From contig NZ_JAUNLM010000003.1 of assembly GCF_030532265.1 (NCBI RefSeq), positions 1 through 64,000 of the forward strand: DNA of 64,000 nucleotides. Direction: 5' to 3'. The position numbers and the translations under genes were made by a program. Numbering within the stretch: the first letter of the stretch is position 1; every line of letters begins with the position of its first letter. Under the pieces are notes generated by a model, which was not told the DNA's origin, ran no database searches, and was given only the letters and a program-made list of their open reading frames with translations. Of this stretch, positions 9,346 through 17,782 are shown piece by piece. The stretch is from Clostridium sp. (GTDB lineage Bacteria; Bacillota; Clostridia; Clostridiales; Clostridiaceae).

Positions 9346-10287
9346 CTATCTTTGATGCTTTGGATCTAACGCTTCTGTTAATCCATCACCAAGCATATTA
9401 AACGAAAGTATTATTAAACATATCATTGCTGCTGGGAAGAATAGCTGATAAGGATTTGTATATATAGCTGGCATTGCATCATTACATAAAGTCCCCAATG
9501 ATGCAAGAGGAGCATTAAGGCCTAATCCTATAAAACTTAAAAAGGCTTCAGTAAAAATAGCTTGTGGAATTAAAAGAGTCATGGTAACTATTATTGACCC
9601 CATACAATTTGGTATTAAATGTCTAAATAATATTCTTTTTTTAGATGCCCCTAATGTTTTAGCCGCAAGTACAAATTCTTGTTGCTTTAATTGAAGAATA
9701 TCTCCTCTTACTATTCTTGCCATTCCAACCCAATATGATATAGAAAGAGCTAATATAATACTAAGTATTCCTGTTTTATCAAATGCAGTATCTTTTAATA
9801 CAGCCATTATAATTACAACATATATAGTTGTTGGAATTGAATAAAGGCAATCAACTATTCTCATCATTATATTATCAATCTTTCCACCAAAAAAACCTGA
9901 TATTCCACCATATATAACTCCTATAAAAAGATTTATAATAGCTGCTGCACCACCAATAACTAATGAATACCTTGCCCCCATCATAACTCTTACAAATAAA
10001 TCTCTACCAAGTTTATCTGTACCGAAGAAATTAGTTTTATTAGGCCCCAAGTCCTTTAATGCTAAATTTTGAGAATCATATTTAAAAGGAGATACTATAG
10101 GAACTACTATTGCAAGTATAACTAAAGCAATTATAATTATTAAAGAAATTAATGCTACCTTATTTGACTTTAACCTTCTCCAAGCATCACTCCAATAACC
10201 AACACTTGGTCTTATATTTTTTTCGAAAGCTTTTTCTTCTTGCGATACAGGAGTAAACATACTTTTATCAAATTCTAAATTTTCCAT
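9346..10287 (-). CDS. oppC: oligopeptide ABC transporter, permease OppC
   Basis: One of the two membrane permeases. The N-terminal cytoplasmic part contains WRRLKSNKVALISL leading into the first membrane helix, which is typical of OppC. The binding-protein-dependent transport signature is seen around EFVLAAKTLGASKKRILFRHLIPN (about residues 197-220), the loop that docks onto the ATPase. I start at 10287 (MENLEFDKS) because GGAGG precedes that ATG; the longer frame from 10317 would overlap oppB and has no ribosome site. Product 313 residues, about six membrane segments. Confidence 0.94.
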   Translation of the reverse strand: MENLEFDKSMFTPVSQEEKAFEKNIRPSVGYWSDAWRRLKSNKVALISLIIIIALVILAIVVPIVSPFKYDSQNLALKDLGPNKTNFFGTDKLGRDLFVRVMMGARYSLVIGGAAAIINLFIGVIYGGISGFFGGKIDNIMMRIVDCLYSIPTTIYVVIIMAVLKDTAFDKTGILSIILALSISYWVGMARIVRGDILQLKQQEFVLAAKTLGASKKRILFRHLIPNCMGSIIVTMTLLIPQAIFTEAFLSFIGLGLNAPLASLGTLCNDAMPAIYTNPYQLFFPAAMICLIILSFNMLGDGLTEALDPKHQR

Positions 10288-10300
10288 AAATCTGCCTCCT

Positions 10301-11227
10301 TTATCCTTCAATATCATCCAATTTTATTCTTGGATCTATGATTACATATAATATATCAACTAATAAGTTACTTATTACAATTAATGTGCAGAAAAACACT
10401 ACTACTCCAAGTAAGGAAGTATAATCTCTATTTGTTATAGTTGATACAAATTCATTTCCAAGCCCAGGTACAACAAATATCTTTTCAACTACAAATGATC
10501 CTGTTAAAATTGATGCTATAAGTGGTCCTAAATAAGTTACAACTGGAATAAGTGAATTTCTCAAAGCATGTTTAAATATAACAATTTTGCTACTTAAGCC
10601 TTTAGCTTTGGCTGTTCTTATATAATCTGACTTTAATACATCAATTAATTTGCTTCTTGTAAGTCTTGTTATAAATGCCATTGAACTTCCTGCAAGCGCA
10701 ATAACTGGCATAATATAACTACTTGGCCCCTTCAATCCAACTGCAGGTAGTAACTTCCATTCAACAGTAAAAAAATATATAAGTACTGCACCTATTACAA
10801 AACTAGGTACTGTTATGCCTAAAGTAGATATAAACATACATAATTTATCTGGTAATTTTCCTGATTTTAATGCTGATACTATTCCAAGTAAAGTTCCAAC
10901 TGCTAAAGAGAAAACTACTGCAACAACTCCAAGTTTTGCTGATTTAGGAAATGAGTATTTTATAGTTTCTTTTACTTCCCTTCCTCTAAACTGCATTGAT
11001 TCACCTAAATCACCTTTTAATAAATTTTTCATATAGATTTCATACTGCTCACTTAACGGTTTATCTAATCCATATTTTTCATTTAATATAACCTTCATTT
11101 CAGGTGTTACTTTTTCACCATCAAATGGTCCTCCTGGCATTGCCCTTACCAAAAAGAATGTTATAGTAACAACTGCCCATATTGTTAAAATACTAGTAAA
11201 AATTCTTTTTCCTATGTACTTTAGCAT
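10301..11227 (-). CDS. oppB: oligopeptide ABC transporter, permease OppB
   Basis: First gene of the operon and partner of OppC in the membrane channel; 308 residues with about six membrane segments beginning at residue 9. The family features are the N-terminal GKRIFTSILTIWAVVTITF, the GGPFDGEK and YGLDKPLSEQY extracellular block, and the docking loop DYIRTAKAKGLSSKIVIFKHALRN (about 198-221). A GGAGGGGG site lies in front of the ATG. Transcription starts from a candidate promoter about 100 bases upstream. Confidence 0.95.
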   Translation of the reverse strand: MLKYIGKRIFTSILTIWAVVTITFFLVRAMPGGPFDGEKVTPEMKVILNEKYGLDKPLSEQYEIYMKNLLKGDLGESMQFRGREVKETIKYSFPKSAKLGVVAVVFSLAVGTLLGIVSALKSGKLPDKLCMFISTLGITVPSFVIGAVLIYFFTVEWKLLPAVGLKGPSSYIMPVIALAGSSMAFITRLTRSKLIDVLKSDYIRTAKAKGLSSKIVIFKHALRNSLIPVVTYLGPLIASILTGSFVVEKIFVVPGLGNEFVSTITNRDYTSLLGVVVFFCTLIVISNLLVDILYVIIDPRIKLDDIEG

Positions 11228-11689
11228 TTTACCCCCTCCATTCTATTTTTGTAATATTTTTTACATTTATTTATTGTTATTAATTATATTATATATAGTC
11301 ATTTTGCTAATTTATTATAACAATTTTTATAGTAATTTATTATTAACTTATCAATAATATATCAATATTTTTAATATTAACTCAAAACCCCTTTATCTTT
11401 TTGAATACGTTTACTTTAGCTTATACTGTTAATTTATGGATAAAATTTAAATAAAATAAATATCTTTTTTTTATCGTTTTTATTGAAATATTTGTAAAAA
11501 ACTTTTTTTATTTTACTATTCTTTTTTAAATACATTTCTTTATTTTTGTTCGCATTAAACAAACATTTTGAAAGTTTAATTTTTTAACTTTTATTTTTTA
11601 TATTAAAAATAAAGAAAATTTATAGTATTAACTAGACTTTTTGAAGTAAAATTTAATCTTTCCTTCATTTTAATTTTTTTCAAAATAAA
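11228..11689. other. non-coding AT-rich interval upstream of the opp operon
   Basis: About 460 bases of extreme AT content. I see no open frame of note, no riboswitch-like conserved block and no tRNA. The only supported content is the candidate oppB promoter at 11326-11354. A CodY-type operator would be plausible for opp genes, but I could not identify a convincing match among so many AT-rich words. Confidence 0.5.
11326..11354 (-). promoter_or_regulatory. candidate promoter of oppBCDFA
   Basis: On the reverse strand TTGATA (11354-11349), a 17-base spacer and TATAAA (11331-11326) lie about 100 bases before oppB. Pattern match in AT-rich sequence only. Confidence 0.4.
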
Positions 11690-11724
11690 AATACGTTTGT
11701 TACTTTTTGTATAACAAACGTATT
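11690..11724 (-). terminator. terminator of the cobO-patA operon
   Basis: A 13-base inverted repeat (AATACGTTTGTTA and its complement) around a nine-base loop, followed on the reverse strand by a T-rich tract. Confidence 0.85.
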
Positions 11725-11746
11725 TTTTATAAAATTTATATATTAT

Positions 11747-12883
11747 TTATTTTATGTTATTAATAAAATTTTCTATTTTATTCAGTGCTATTTCTAATTC
11801 TTCCATTGAATAACAATAAGATATTCTAATATAACCTTCACCGTTACTTCCAAAAGCTGTTCCTGGTACACAGGCAACCTTTTCTTTTTCAAGCAATTTA
11901 TCACAAAACTCTTCTGAAGTTAAATTAAATTTTTTTATAGATGGAAAAACATAAAATGCACCTTTTGGATTATTCACATCTACTCCCATTTTTCTTAATC
12001 TTTCCACTACATAATTTTTTCTTCTTAAAAATTCATTTTTCATAAATATAACATCATCAAATCCATATTTTAATCCTTCAATCATACCATATTGTACAAT
12101 AGATGGAGCACATGAAACACCATATTGATGAACTTTCATTATCTCATCCATTATTTTTTCTTTACAAGCTATATATCCAATTCTAAGACCAGTTGCTGAA
12201 AACATCTTAGAAAACCCACTTATATATATTATTTTATCTAATATAGATTCATCTTGAGCTACTGAATAATATGTATCATATATAATTGAAGCATATATTT
12301 CATCTGTAATTACTATAATATCTTCTTTCTTTATAAACTCTACTAGCTTATCTCTTAATTCTTTATTTAAAATAGCTCCAGTTGGATTTGTTGGAAAAGA
12401 CAATACTAAATATTTACTTTTAGTTTCTTTATATTTATTTATTAAATTATCTATATTTATATTAAAGTTTTCATCTAACTCATAATTATTAACTTTCCCA
12501 CCAATCATTTTCACAATACTTTCATAAGCTGGGTATGCAGGGTTTGGAATTAGAACTCCATCCCCATTATTTAAAAGTGCCATAAAACAATCAAATATTG
12601 CTTCACTTCCACCAACAGTAATGCAAATATTGTTACTATTATATTTAATGTTTAAACCATTTAAATATTTTGCTATTTCCTCTCTTAATTCCATTATTCC
12701 AGCATTTTCAGTATACACAGTTTTATTTTCATCTATAGCTCTTTTAATTCCATCTTTAACAACCTTAGGTGTATTAAAATCCGGTTGACCAAGAGTTAAT
12801 GATATAGCTCCATCAACTTTCTTTACTTTATTATAAAATTTTCTTATTCCTGATATTTCTATTCCTAGTACTTTATTATTCAT
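11747..12883 (-). CDS. patA: PatA-like aminotransferase (probable N-acetyl-LL-diaminopimelate aminotransferase)
   Basis: A PLP-dependent class I/II aminotransferase of 378 residues. The PLP lysine lies in ISGFSKMFSATGLRIGY (near residue 232). Three stretches match what I know of Bacillus subtilis PatA: IEISGIRKF at the N-terminus, LGQPDFNTP near residue 33 and VHQYGVSCAPSI near 262. PatA is the aminotransferase of the N-acetyl DAP branch, and the acetyltransferase gene dapH is divergently placed only 0.7 kb away, which supports that role. The start overlaps the cobO stop (TAATG), so the two are translationally coupled although they belong to different pathways. A general aromatic or branched-chain aminotransferase is the alternative. 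Confidence 0.8.
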   Translation of the reverse strand: MNNKVLGIEISGIRKFYNKVKKVDGAISLTLGQPDFNTPKVVKDGIKRAIDENKTVYTENAGIMELREEIAKYLNGLNIKYNSNNICITVGGSEAIFDCFMALLNNGDGVLIPNPAYPAYESIVKMIGGKVNNYELDENFNINIDNLINKYKETKSKYLVLSFPTNPTGAILNKELRDKLVEFIKKEDIIVITDEIYASIIYDTYYSVAQDESILDKIIYISGFSKMFSATGLRIGYIACKEKIMDEIMKVHQYGVSCAPSIVQYGMIEGLKYGFDDVIFMKNEFLRRKNYVVERLRKMGVDVNNPKGAFYVFPSIKKFNLTSEEFCDKLLEKEKVACVPGTAFGSNGEGYIRISYCYSMEELEIALNKIENFINNIK

Positions 12884-13419
12884 TAAAACTCTATCCCCTT
12901 CCTAGCTGGAATACCTTTTTGATAATAATGTTTAACTAACTTCATTTCAGTTACTAAATCTGCTTTTTCAACTATTTCTTTTGGTACATTTCTACCAGTC
13001 ATTATTATTTCTACATGTTTTCTCTTTCTATCAATTATATTTATAACATCTTCAACTGTTAAAAATTTATTTTTTAATACTCCCATTATCTCATCAATAA
13101 TTAGAACATCACATCTATCATCTTCTAAAAGACTTAAAAGAAAATCATAAGAAGCTTTAACTTCCTTTTTTACTTCTTCTTTTTCTTCTTCACTTAAAGT
13201 CCAAACGAAACCCCTTCTCTTCTTAAATCTAAAAATTTCAAAATTTTCTCCAAGCTCTTTTACTGTTTGAAGTTCTCCTGTTTCTCCACTTTTTAAAAAT
13301 TGAATCATAATAACCTTTAAACCATTTCCATAAGCTCTAATCCCTTGACCTATTGCTGCTGTAGTTTTTCCTTTTCCATCACCTGTATATATCTGAACAA
13401 ATCCTTCACTTAGTTTCAA
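12883..13419 (-). CDS. cobO: ATP:corrinoid adenosyltransferase
   Basis: Transfers the adenosyl group of ATP to Co(I) corrinoid, which forms the Co-C bond of adenosylcobamides. The P-loop GDGKGKTTAAIGQG lies at the N-terminus (about residues 13-26), and the Walker-B-like block VLIIDEIMGVL is near residue 105; the ending HYYQKGIPARKGIEF is typical of the CobA/BtuR family. I start at the TTG at 13419, because AAGGAG is eight bases upstream; an ATG at 13428 touches that site and is too close. The gene is far from the long cbi operon, which lacks this step, so this copy probably serves it. No cobalamin riboswitch precedes it. Confidence 0.9.
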   Translation of the reverse strand: MKLSEGFVQIYTGDGKGKTTAAIGQGIRAYGNGLKVIMIQFLKSGETGELQTVKELGENFEIFRFKKRRGFVWTLSEEEKEEVKKEVKASYDFLLSLLEDDRCDVLIIDEIMGVLKNKFLTVEDVINIIDRKRKHVEIIMTGRNVPKEIVEKADLVTEMKLVKHYYQKGIPARKGIEF

Positions 13420-13574
13420 ACTTATCATCTCCTTATTAAAAATATTTTACATTAAACTTTTAATACTAGCAAATATTACTCTTTTTTACTCTAAACTCTT
13501 TTATTATTAAACTTTTTTTATTATAATTAACTTGTTATTTATAAATAATAGTAACTGTTAGAAAGGATGATATT

Positions 13575-14285
13575 ATGGAATATAATTTAACTGATCCATA
13601 TGAAATAGCTAGATTTATAAAAGAATCTAAAAAGTCAACACCTGTTAAAGTTTATATAAATGGTGACTTAAGCGAAGCAAACTTAGAAAATATAGAATGG
13701 TATGGTGCTAATGGATTTTACATATTAGCAGGTGAATCTGATTCAATACTAAAAGTTGTTTTAGATAACAAGCATTTAATTAAACACTTTAGAGTTGAAA
13801 ATGATAGAAGAAATTCAGCAATTCCAATGCTTGATCTTCTTGAAGTAGAAGCTAGAATCGAACCAGGTTCAATAATTCGTGATAGAGTTAAAATTGGTAA
13901 AAATGCAGTTGTTATGATGGGAGCTGTTATTAATATAGGAGCTGAAATTGGTGAAGGAACAATGGTTGATATGAATGCTGTAATAGGTGCTCGTGGAAAA
14001 CTTGGAAAAAATGTTCACTTAGGTGCCGGTGCTGTTGTTGCTGGTGTTTTAGAACCACCTAGCAAATCACCATGCGAAATTGGAGATAATGCTTTAATTG
14101 GAGCAAATGCAGTTATATTAGAAGGCGTTAAAATTGGTAAAGGTTCTGTTGTTGCAGCTGGATCTGTTGTTACTGAAGATGTTCCAGATGGAGTTGTTGT
14201 TGCAGGTTCTCCAGCTAAAATAATTAAATCAGTTGATGATAAAACAAAAGATAAAACTCAACTTCTTGATGATTTAAGAAAATAA
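13575..14285 (+). CDS. dapH: 2,3,4,5-tetrahydropyridine-2,6-dicarboxylate N-acetyltransferase
   Basis: Acetylates tetrahydrodipicolinate, which opens the N-acetyl branch of DAP synthesis (also annotated dapD in some genomes). The 236-residue product has a short N-terminal domain and then left-handed beta-helix hexapeptide repeats (about residues 85-215: for example [22 protein letters not shown]), the mark of such trimeric acyltransferases. The segment [18 protein letters not shown] is characteristic of the acetyl form in Firmicutes. A single gene with its own terminator, divergent from cobO-patA. With asd, dapA, dapB and patA it leaves only a deacetylase and dapF unaccounted for on the way to meso-DAP. 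Confidence 0.93.
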   Translation: MEYNLTDPYEIARFIKESKKSTPVKVYINGDLSEANLENIEWYGANGFYILAGESDSILKVVLDNKHLIKHFRVENDRRNSAIPMLDLLEVEARIEPGSIIRDRVKIGKNAVVMMGAVINIGAEIGEGTMVDMNAVIGARGKLGKNVHLGAGAVVAGVLEPPSKSPCEIGDNALIGANAVILEGVKIGKGSVVAAGSVVTEDVPDGVVVAGSPAKIIKSVDDKTKDKTQLLDDLRK

Positions 14286-14290
14286 TAAAA

Positions 14291-14316
14291 AAGGTATTTG
14301 AATTTTCAAATACCTT
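14291..14316. terminator. bidirectional terminator after dapH
   Basis: AAGGTATTTGAA and its complement form a 12-base stem with a two-base centre, with A and T tracts on either side; it serves both dapH and the convergent SSB-like gene. Confidence 0.88.
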
Positions 14317-14325
14317 TTTTTAATA

Positions 14326-14979
14326 TTAAACTGCACCTTCTTCGTGCTCACAAACCTCATCTTTTTTTACTCTTTCCATTTTAGAAATTGAAACTTCATA
14401 AGCAATTTTCTTTACTACTTCTGTTTCTGATATTTTCTTTTGATATTCTCTACTTTGTAATCTACCCCATACTTTAATATTATCTCCAACTTCTAAACTC
14501 TTGCAAAATCTTGAATTTCTTCCCCATGCAATTGTTGGAATATAATCTGATTTATTATATGCTCTGTTAACAGCTAGTAAAACATCTGCTATTTCTCTTC
14601 CAAATGGTGTAGTTCTATATACTGGTTCTTTACATATGAACCCATCTAAATATATTTCATTTGGATTTTTGCTTTTTTCTATACATGGTTCAATATTTCT
14701 AGCAAATACAGTAAGTATAAGTTTATTAGAACCATCTACAAATTTATTGTATGATCTTAATTGTCCTTCAACTATAACGTCTTTTCCTAAGCTTACATCA
14801 AAATCAGCTAATAATCTTTCTGAAATCGTTATATTAAGTAAGTCTGTTGAATCACTTAATCTTTGAACTTCTAGATTAAAAGTATAAAAACCTTCCCCAT
14901 ACATTTCATGACTATACTCTAATTCTGAAACTACCTTTCCTTCAAGATAAATTTTGTTGTTTAACATTAAGTTATCCAT
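14326..14979 (-). CDS. single-stranded DNA-binding protein with two OB folds
   Basis: A 217-residue protein that appears to contain two SSB-type OB domains in tandem. Domain 1 (about residues 6-100) begins NKIYLEGKVVSELEYSHE and contains FNLEVQRLSDSTDLLNITISERL; domain 2 (about 106-200) begins NEIYLDGFICKEPVYRTTPFGREIADVLLAVNR and contains IAWGRNSRFCKSLEVGD and KVWGRLQSREY, the second of which is close to bacterial SSB consensus. The acidic C-terminal tip of ordinary SSB (ending DDDIPF) is absent; the protein ends EHEEGAV. It is not the main SSB, which would be expected beside rpsF/rpsR. GAGAGGGG precedes the ATG. Confidence 0.75.
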   Translation of the reverse strand: MDNLMLNNKIYLEGKVVSELEYSHEMYGEGFYTFNLEVQRLSDSTDLLNITISERLLADFDVSLGKDVIVEGQLRSYNKFVDGSNKLILTVFARNIEPCIEKSKNPNEIYLDGFICKEPVYRTTPFGREIADVLLAVNRAYNKSDYIPTIAWGRNSRFCKSLEVGDNIKVWGRLQSREYQKKISETEVVKKIAYEVSISKMERVKKDEVCEHEEGAV

Positions 14980-15088
14980 TGTAACCCCTCTCTCCCTTTA
15001 TAATTAAGTATTTTATAAATTTTAATGATCCCCACACCAGTACATTTCCATTATAATACATAATTTATTGCTTTTTCAATATAATTTA

Positions 15089-15847
15089 TTATTTTTTATG
15101 TTGTATGCCTTGAGAATCTATATAATAACTATCTTTATAAATCATTTCACCAACCTTTTTAAATGAATATCCATCCTTTTTTAGTTCACTTATTAATCTA
15201 TCTAAATTTTCTACTGTATACTTTGCATTATTATGATAAAGAATTATAGATCCTTCCTTTATCTTATCTTTAACCCTTTTATATTCCTTTTCTTTTCCAT
15301 CTTCTCTCCAATCTACAGAATCTATATTCCATTGTATTGGTATATAACCCATACTTTCTACTTTTCTTAATGAATTATTCGAATAATCTCCACTTGGAAA
15401 TCTAAATAAAATAGTTTTTACTCCCGTAGCTTCATATATTACTTTTTCTGTTTTAATTATTTCCTTTTCAATAAGCTCATCTCTAAGACCTGAAAAATTT
15501 GGATGTATATAACTATGATTTCCTATTTCATGACCTTTCTCATTTATAATTTTTAAATTTTTTAAATTTTCATCTGTATAATTAACCCATTTACCTATTA
15601 TAAAAAATGTAGCTTTAACATCGTATTTATCTAACACATCTAATATATTCTTTAAGTAATCTTTCTCAGCCCAATTTATATCAAATGTTAAAGCTATTTC
15701 CTTCTCTTTAGTTTCTATACAATGTATAGGTAATTTTTTTTCAGTTGCTATAGTTTCTAATGATATTTTTTGATATTTTACATATACAAAACTCATAAGT
15801 AAAATTATAGCACCTATAACTAAAAAAATATTCCTTTTTCCCTTCAT
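15089..15847 (-). CDS. polysaccharide deacetylase, PdaB-like
   Basis: A NodB-homology (CE4) deacetylase anchored by an N-terminal membrane helix (NIFLVIGAIILLMSFVYV) with the enzyme outside. Motif 1 is LTFDINWAEKD, in which the second Asp of the classic TFDD is replaced, as in the sporulation protein PdaB; motif 2 is HEIGNHSYIHPNF, with the two metal histidines; motif 3 is RFPSGDYSN; and a WNIDSVDWR motif follows. 252 residues matches PdaB length. I choose the ATG at 15847 because GAGGG precedes it; a frame from 15880 lacks a site. A role in spore cortex or wall modification is inferred from the family, not shown. Confidence 0.78.
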   Translation of the reverse strand: MKGKRNIFLVIGAIILLMSFVYVKYQKISLETIATEKKLPIHCIETKEKEIALTFDINWAEKDYLKNILDVLDKYDVKATFFIIGKWVNYTDENLKNLKIINEKGHEIGNHSYIHPNFSGLRDELIEKEIIKTEKVIYEATGVKTILFRFPSGDYSNNSLRKVESMGYIPIQWNIDSVDWREDGKEKEYKRVKDKIKEGSIILYHNNAKYTVENLDRLISELKKDGYSFKKVGEMIYKDSYYIDSQGIQHKK

Positions 15848-15924
15848 ACCCTCTAAACCTCTATCAGTGTTATATATCATTTATATTTTATTTATAGTCA
15901 CTATATTCATTATTTAAAAATTTA

Positions 15925-15933
15925 TGCTATAAT
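15925..15933 (+). promoter_or_regulatory. extended -10 promoter of the DUF4364 gene
   Basis: TGCTATAAT is a perfect extended -10 element; no good -35 is seen. The same words, TTTATGCTATAATT, occur before the thrE-type exporter at about 37991. Confidence 0.5.
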
Positions 15934-15966
15934 TAAAAATATATCTAGATAGATGGAGGCTTAATT

Positions 15967-16503
15967 ATGTACGAAGAAAATTCATTAGAATTAGCAGAAA
16001 ATAAATTATTGCTTTTATATATTTTAAAATCTTTAAAACATCCTATTTCTAATACACAACTTACAGAAATAGTTCTTGAAAATAGCTTTATTAACTATTT
16101 TACTCTTCAACAATACATAACAGAACTTAATGAAGCAAATTTTATAGAGTATGCTGAAGTAATGGATAAAAAATTATTAAAAGTTACAAATGAAGGTGAA
16201 GGAGTTCTTTCATTTTTTCAAGATAGAATATCCCCTTCGAAAATATCACTTATAAATGAATATATTAAGTCACATATAGATTTAATAAAAAAAGAATTAA
16301 CTATACATAGCGATTATACAATTGGACAAAATGATAGCTTTATTGTAGATATTAAAGCTTTAGAAGATGATTCTCCATTGATAGAATTAAAATTACAAGT
16401 TCCTACAAAAAAACAAGCCACTTATCTTTGTAACAAGTGGCAGGAAAATCCTTCTGAAATTTATAATCAAATTATAAATCTACTTTTTGATGATTTAAAT
16501 TAA
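15967..16503 (+). CDS. DUF4364 family protein
   Basis: A 178-residue protein I recognise as the DUF4364 family of clostridia; no function is established. The N-terminal half (about residues 1-75) looks like a winged helix: NKLLLLYILKSLKHPISNTQLTEIVLEN followed by TLQQYITELNEANFIEYAE, with a hinge and wing typical of PadR/MarR-like regulators. The C-terminal half is beta-rich and ends in a helix. A good GGAGG site precedes the ATG. It converges with, and overlaps by four bases, the beta-propeller gene at 16500-17390. A DNA-binding role is inference from the fold-like pattern. Confidence 0.75.
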   Translation: MYEENSLELAENKLLLLYILKSLKHPISNTQLTEIVLENSFINYFTLQQYITELNEANFIEYAEVMDKKLLKVTNEGEGVLSFFQDRISPSKISLINEYIKSHIDLIKKELTIHSDYTIGQNDSFIVDIKALEDDSPLIELKLQVPTKKQATYLCNKWQENPSEIYNQIINLLFDDLN

Positions 16504-17390
16504 ACTATAATCATTGCATTAGGCTCATTTCCTATTGCAATGATTTTTAAATTTTCAAGCTCCTCATCTATTTGATATAAATTTCCATTAAAGTAATCTG
16601 TAACATATAGTTTATCTTCATGCTTCAATATTCCGTTTGGCATCCCACCTAAAAATAATCTTTTTTCTTCTTTTTCTTCTTTTTCATTTATTAAATTTAT
16701 ACTACCACCTTCAAAATCTGAAACATATAAAATTCCTTTATCTTCATAAATATCAACAGGTGTCTTCCCCGCTCTTATTCTACTCTCTAAATTAAAATTA
16801 CTTAAAGAATAAATGCTTATATATCCATTATTATCATCTTCTAAATTGCTTTCACAAACATATAGTAATTTTTTATCTTTAGATAATTTTATTTTTATAG
16901 GATAATTTCCAACCTTTATATTTCTTATAACTTTATTTTCTTTTAAATCTATAACTGTTATTGTATCTTCTAATATATTAGCACAAAAAAGCTTACTATC
17001 TTCCTCACATAATACAATACTCCCTGGCGAAATACCTGTTTTTAATTGCATTTCTATTTCTTCTTTTATTATATTGTATATTATTATTGAATTTGTTTCA
17101 TTACTAGATATATAAGCGTAATCTCCATATATTTTTATATCCCTAGGTGCTGGACATATATATTTTCTATTATTCTCAACAAATGATTCTAAATCAATAT
17201 TTGATATAGTCCCATCTAACTTATTCACTACAATACAATTATTTTCTTTTATATCTATAGAAATAGGTCCTATAGATTTTTCATCTATTAGCTTTAAATG
17301 TAAACTATCTATTTTAAAATTATCTATGTTTAGTTTTTTAATACAGTCGTCTATAGTATTACAAACATATATATTATTTATAGGTAACAC
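16500..17390 (-). CDS. YncE/beta-propeller-like protein
   Basis: A 296-residue protein of repeating blades: NIYVCNTIDDCIKKL, AYISSNETNSIIIYNI, LFCANILEDTITVIDLKENKVIRNIKVGNYPIKIKL, LYVCESNLEDDNNGYISIYSL, LYVSDFEGGSINLINEKEEK and LYVTDYFNGNLYQID. These are the hallmark of the seven-bladed YVTN/YncE propeller family. There is no signal peptide, so it is cytoplasmic as drawn. The start is uncertain: the only usual start codon in frame (GTG, 17388-17390) touches the strong AAGGAG site with no spacer. A correctly spaced start would be an ATA codon at 17381-17379. Function unknown; binding of a ligand or a protein partner is typical. Confidence 0.7.
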   Translation of the reverse strand: MLPINNIYVCNTIDDCIKKLNIDNFKIDSLHLKLIDEKSIGPISIDIKENNCIVVNKLDGTISNIDLESFVENNRKYICPAPRDIKIYGDYAYISSNETNSIIIYNIIKEEIEMQLKTGISPGSIVLCEEDSKLFCANILEDTITVIDLKENKVIRNIKVGNYPIKIKLSKDKKLLYVCESNLEDDNNGYISIYSLSNFNLESRIRAGKTPVDIYEDKGILYVSDFEGGSINLINEKEEKEEKRLFLGGMPNGILKHEDKLYVTDYFNGNLYQIDEELENLKIIAIGNEPNAMIIV

Positions 17391-17515
17391 CTCCTTAAAA
17401 GACTTACCTATATATAATATGAATTATTTATAGAATTAGCGACAAATTACACTTTATTTCTTTATAATTTACAAATATAATATACTTGTACACTTTATAA
17501 TTGGAGGTAAACTTA

Positions 17516-17764
17516 ATGTACACTTATAAAACAACTGGTGTTTGTTCAACTGAAATACACATTGATGTAGAAAATAATACAATAAAAACTGTTGAATTTG
17601 TTAGAGGATGTCCTGGAAATCTTTTTGGAATTTCTAAATTAGTAGAAGGTATGAATATTGATGATGCTATATCAAAACTTGAAGGTATAAAATGTGGCAA
17701 TAAAGATACATCATGTCCTGATCAATTATCAAAGGCATTAAAAGAATATAAAAATAAAAAGTAA
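17516..17764 (+). CDS. TSCPD domain protein (TIGR03905 family)
   Basis: An 82-residue protein made only of a TSCPD domain, the small Cys-containing module also found at the C-terminus of some class II ribonucleotide reductases. Visible marks are TTGVCSTEIHIDVE at the N-terminus, VEFVRGCPGNLFGISKLVEGM, and the C-terminal CGNKDTSCPDQLSKAL, from which the domain is named. I start at the ATG at 17516; the frame is open from a TTG at 17501 but that lies within the GGAGG site. Function of the free-standing form is unknown. Confidence 0.85.
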   Translation: MYTYKTTGVCSTEIHIDVENNTIKTVEFVRGCPGNLFGISKLVEGMNIDDAISKLEGIKCGNKDTSCPDQLSKALKEYKNKK

Positions 17765-17782
17765 GCTTATTTAGCTTACTTT
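17758..17782. terminator. terminator between the TSCPD gene and folC
   Basis: AAAGTAAGCT/AGCTTACTTT around a five-base loop with A and T tracts on the two sides; works for both convergent genes. Confidence 0.82.

Noticed and set aside
12884..13574. A cobalamin riboswitch ahead of cobO
   Set aside because: None of the conserved words seen at 59279-59420 occur here.
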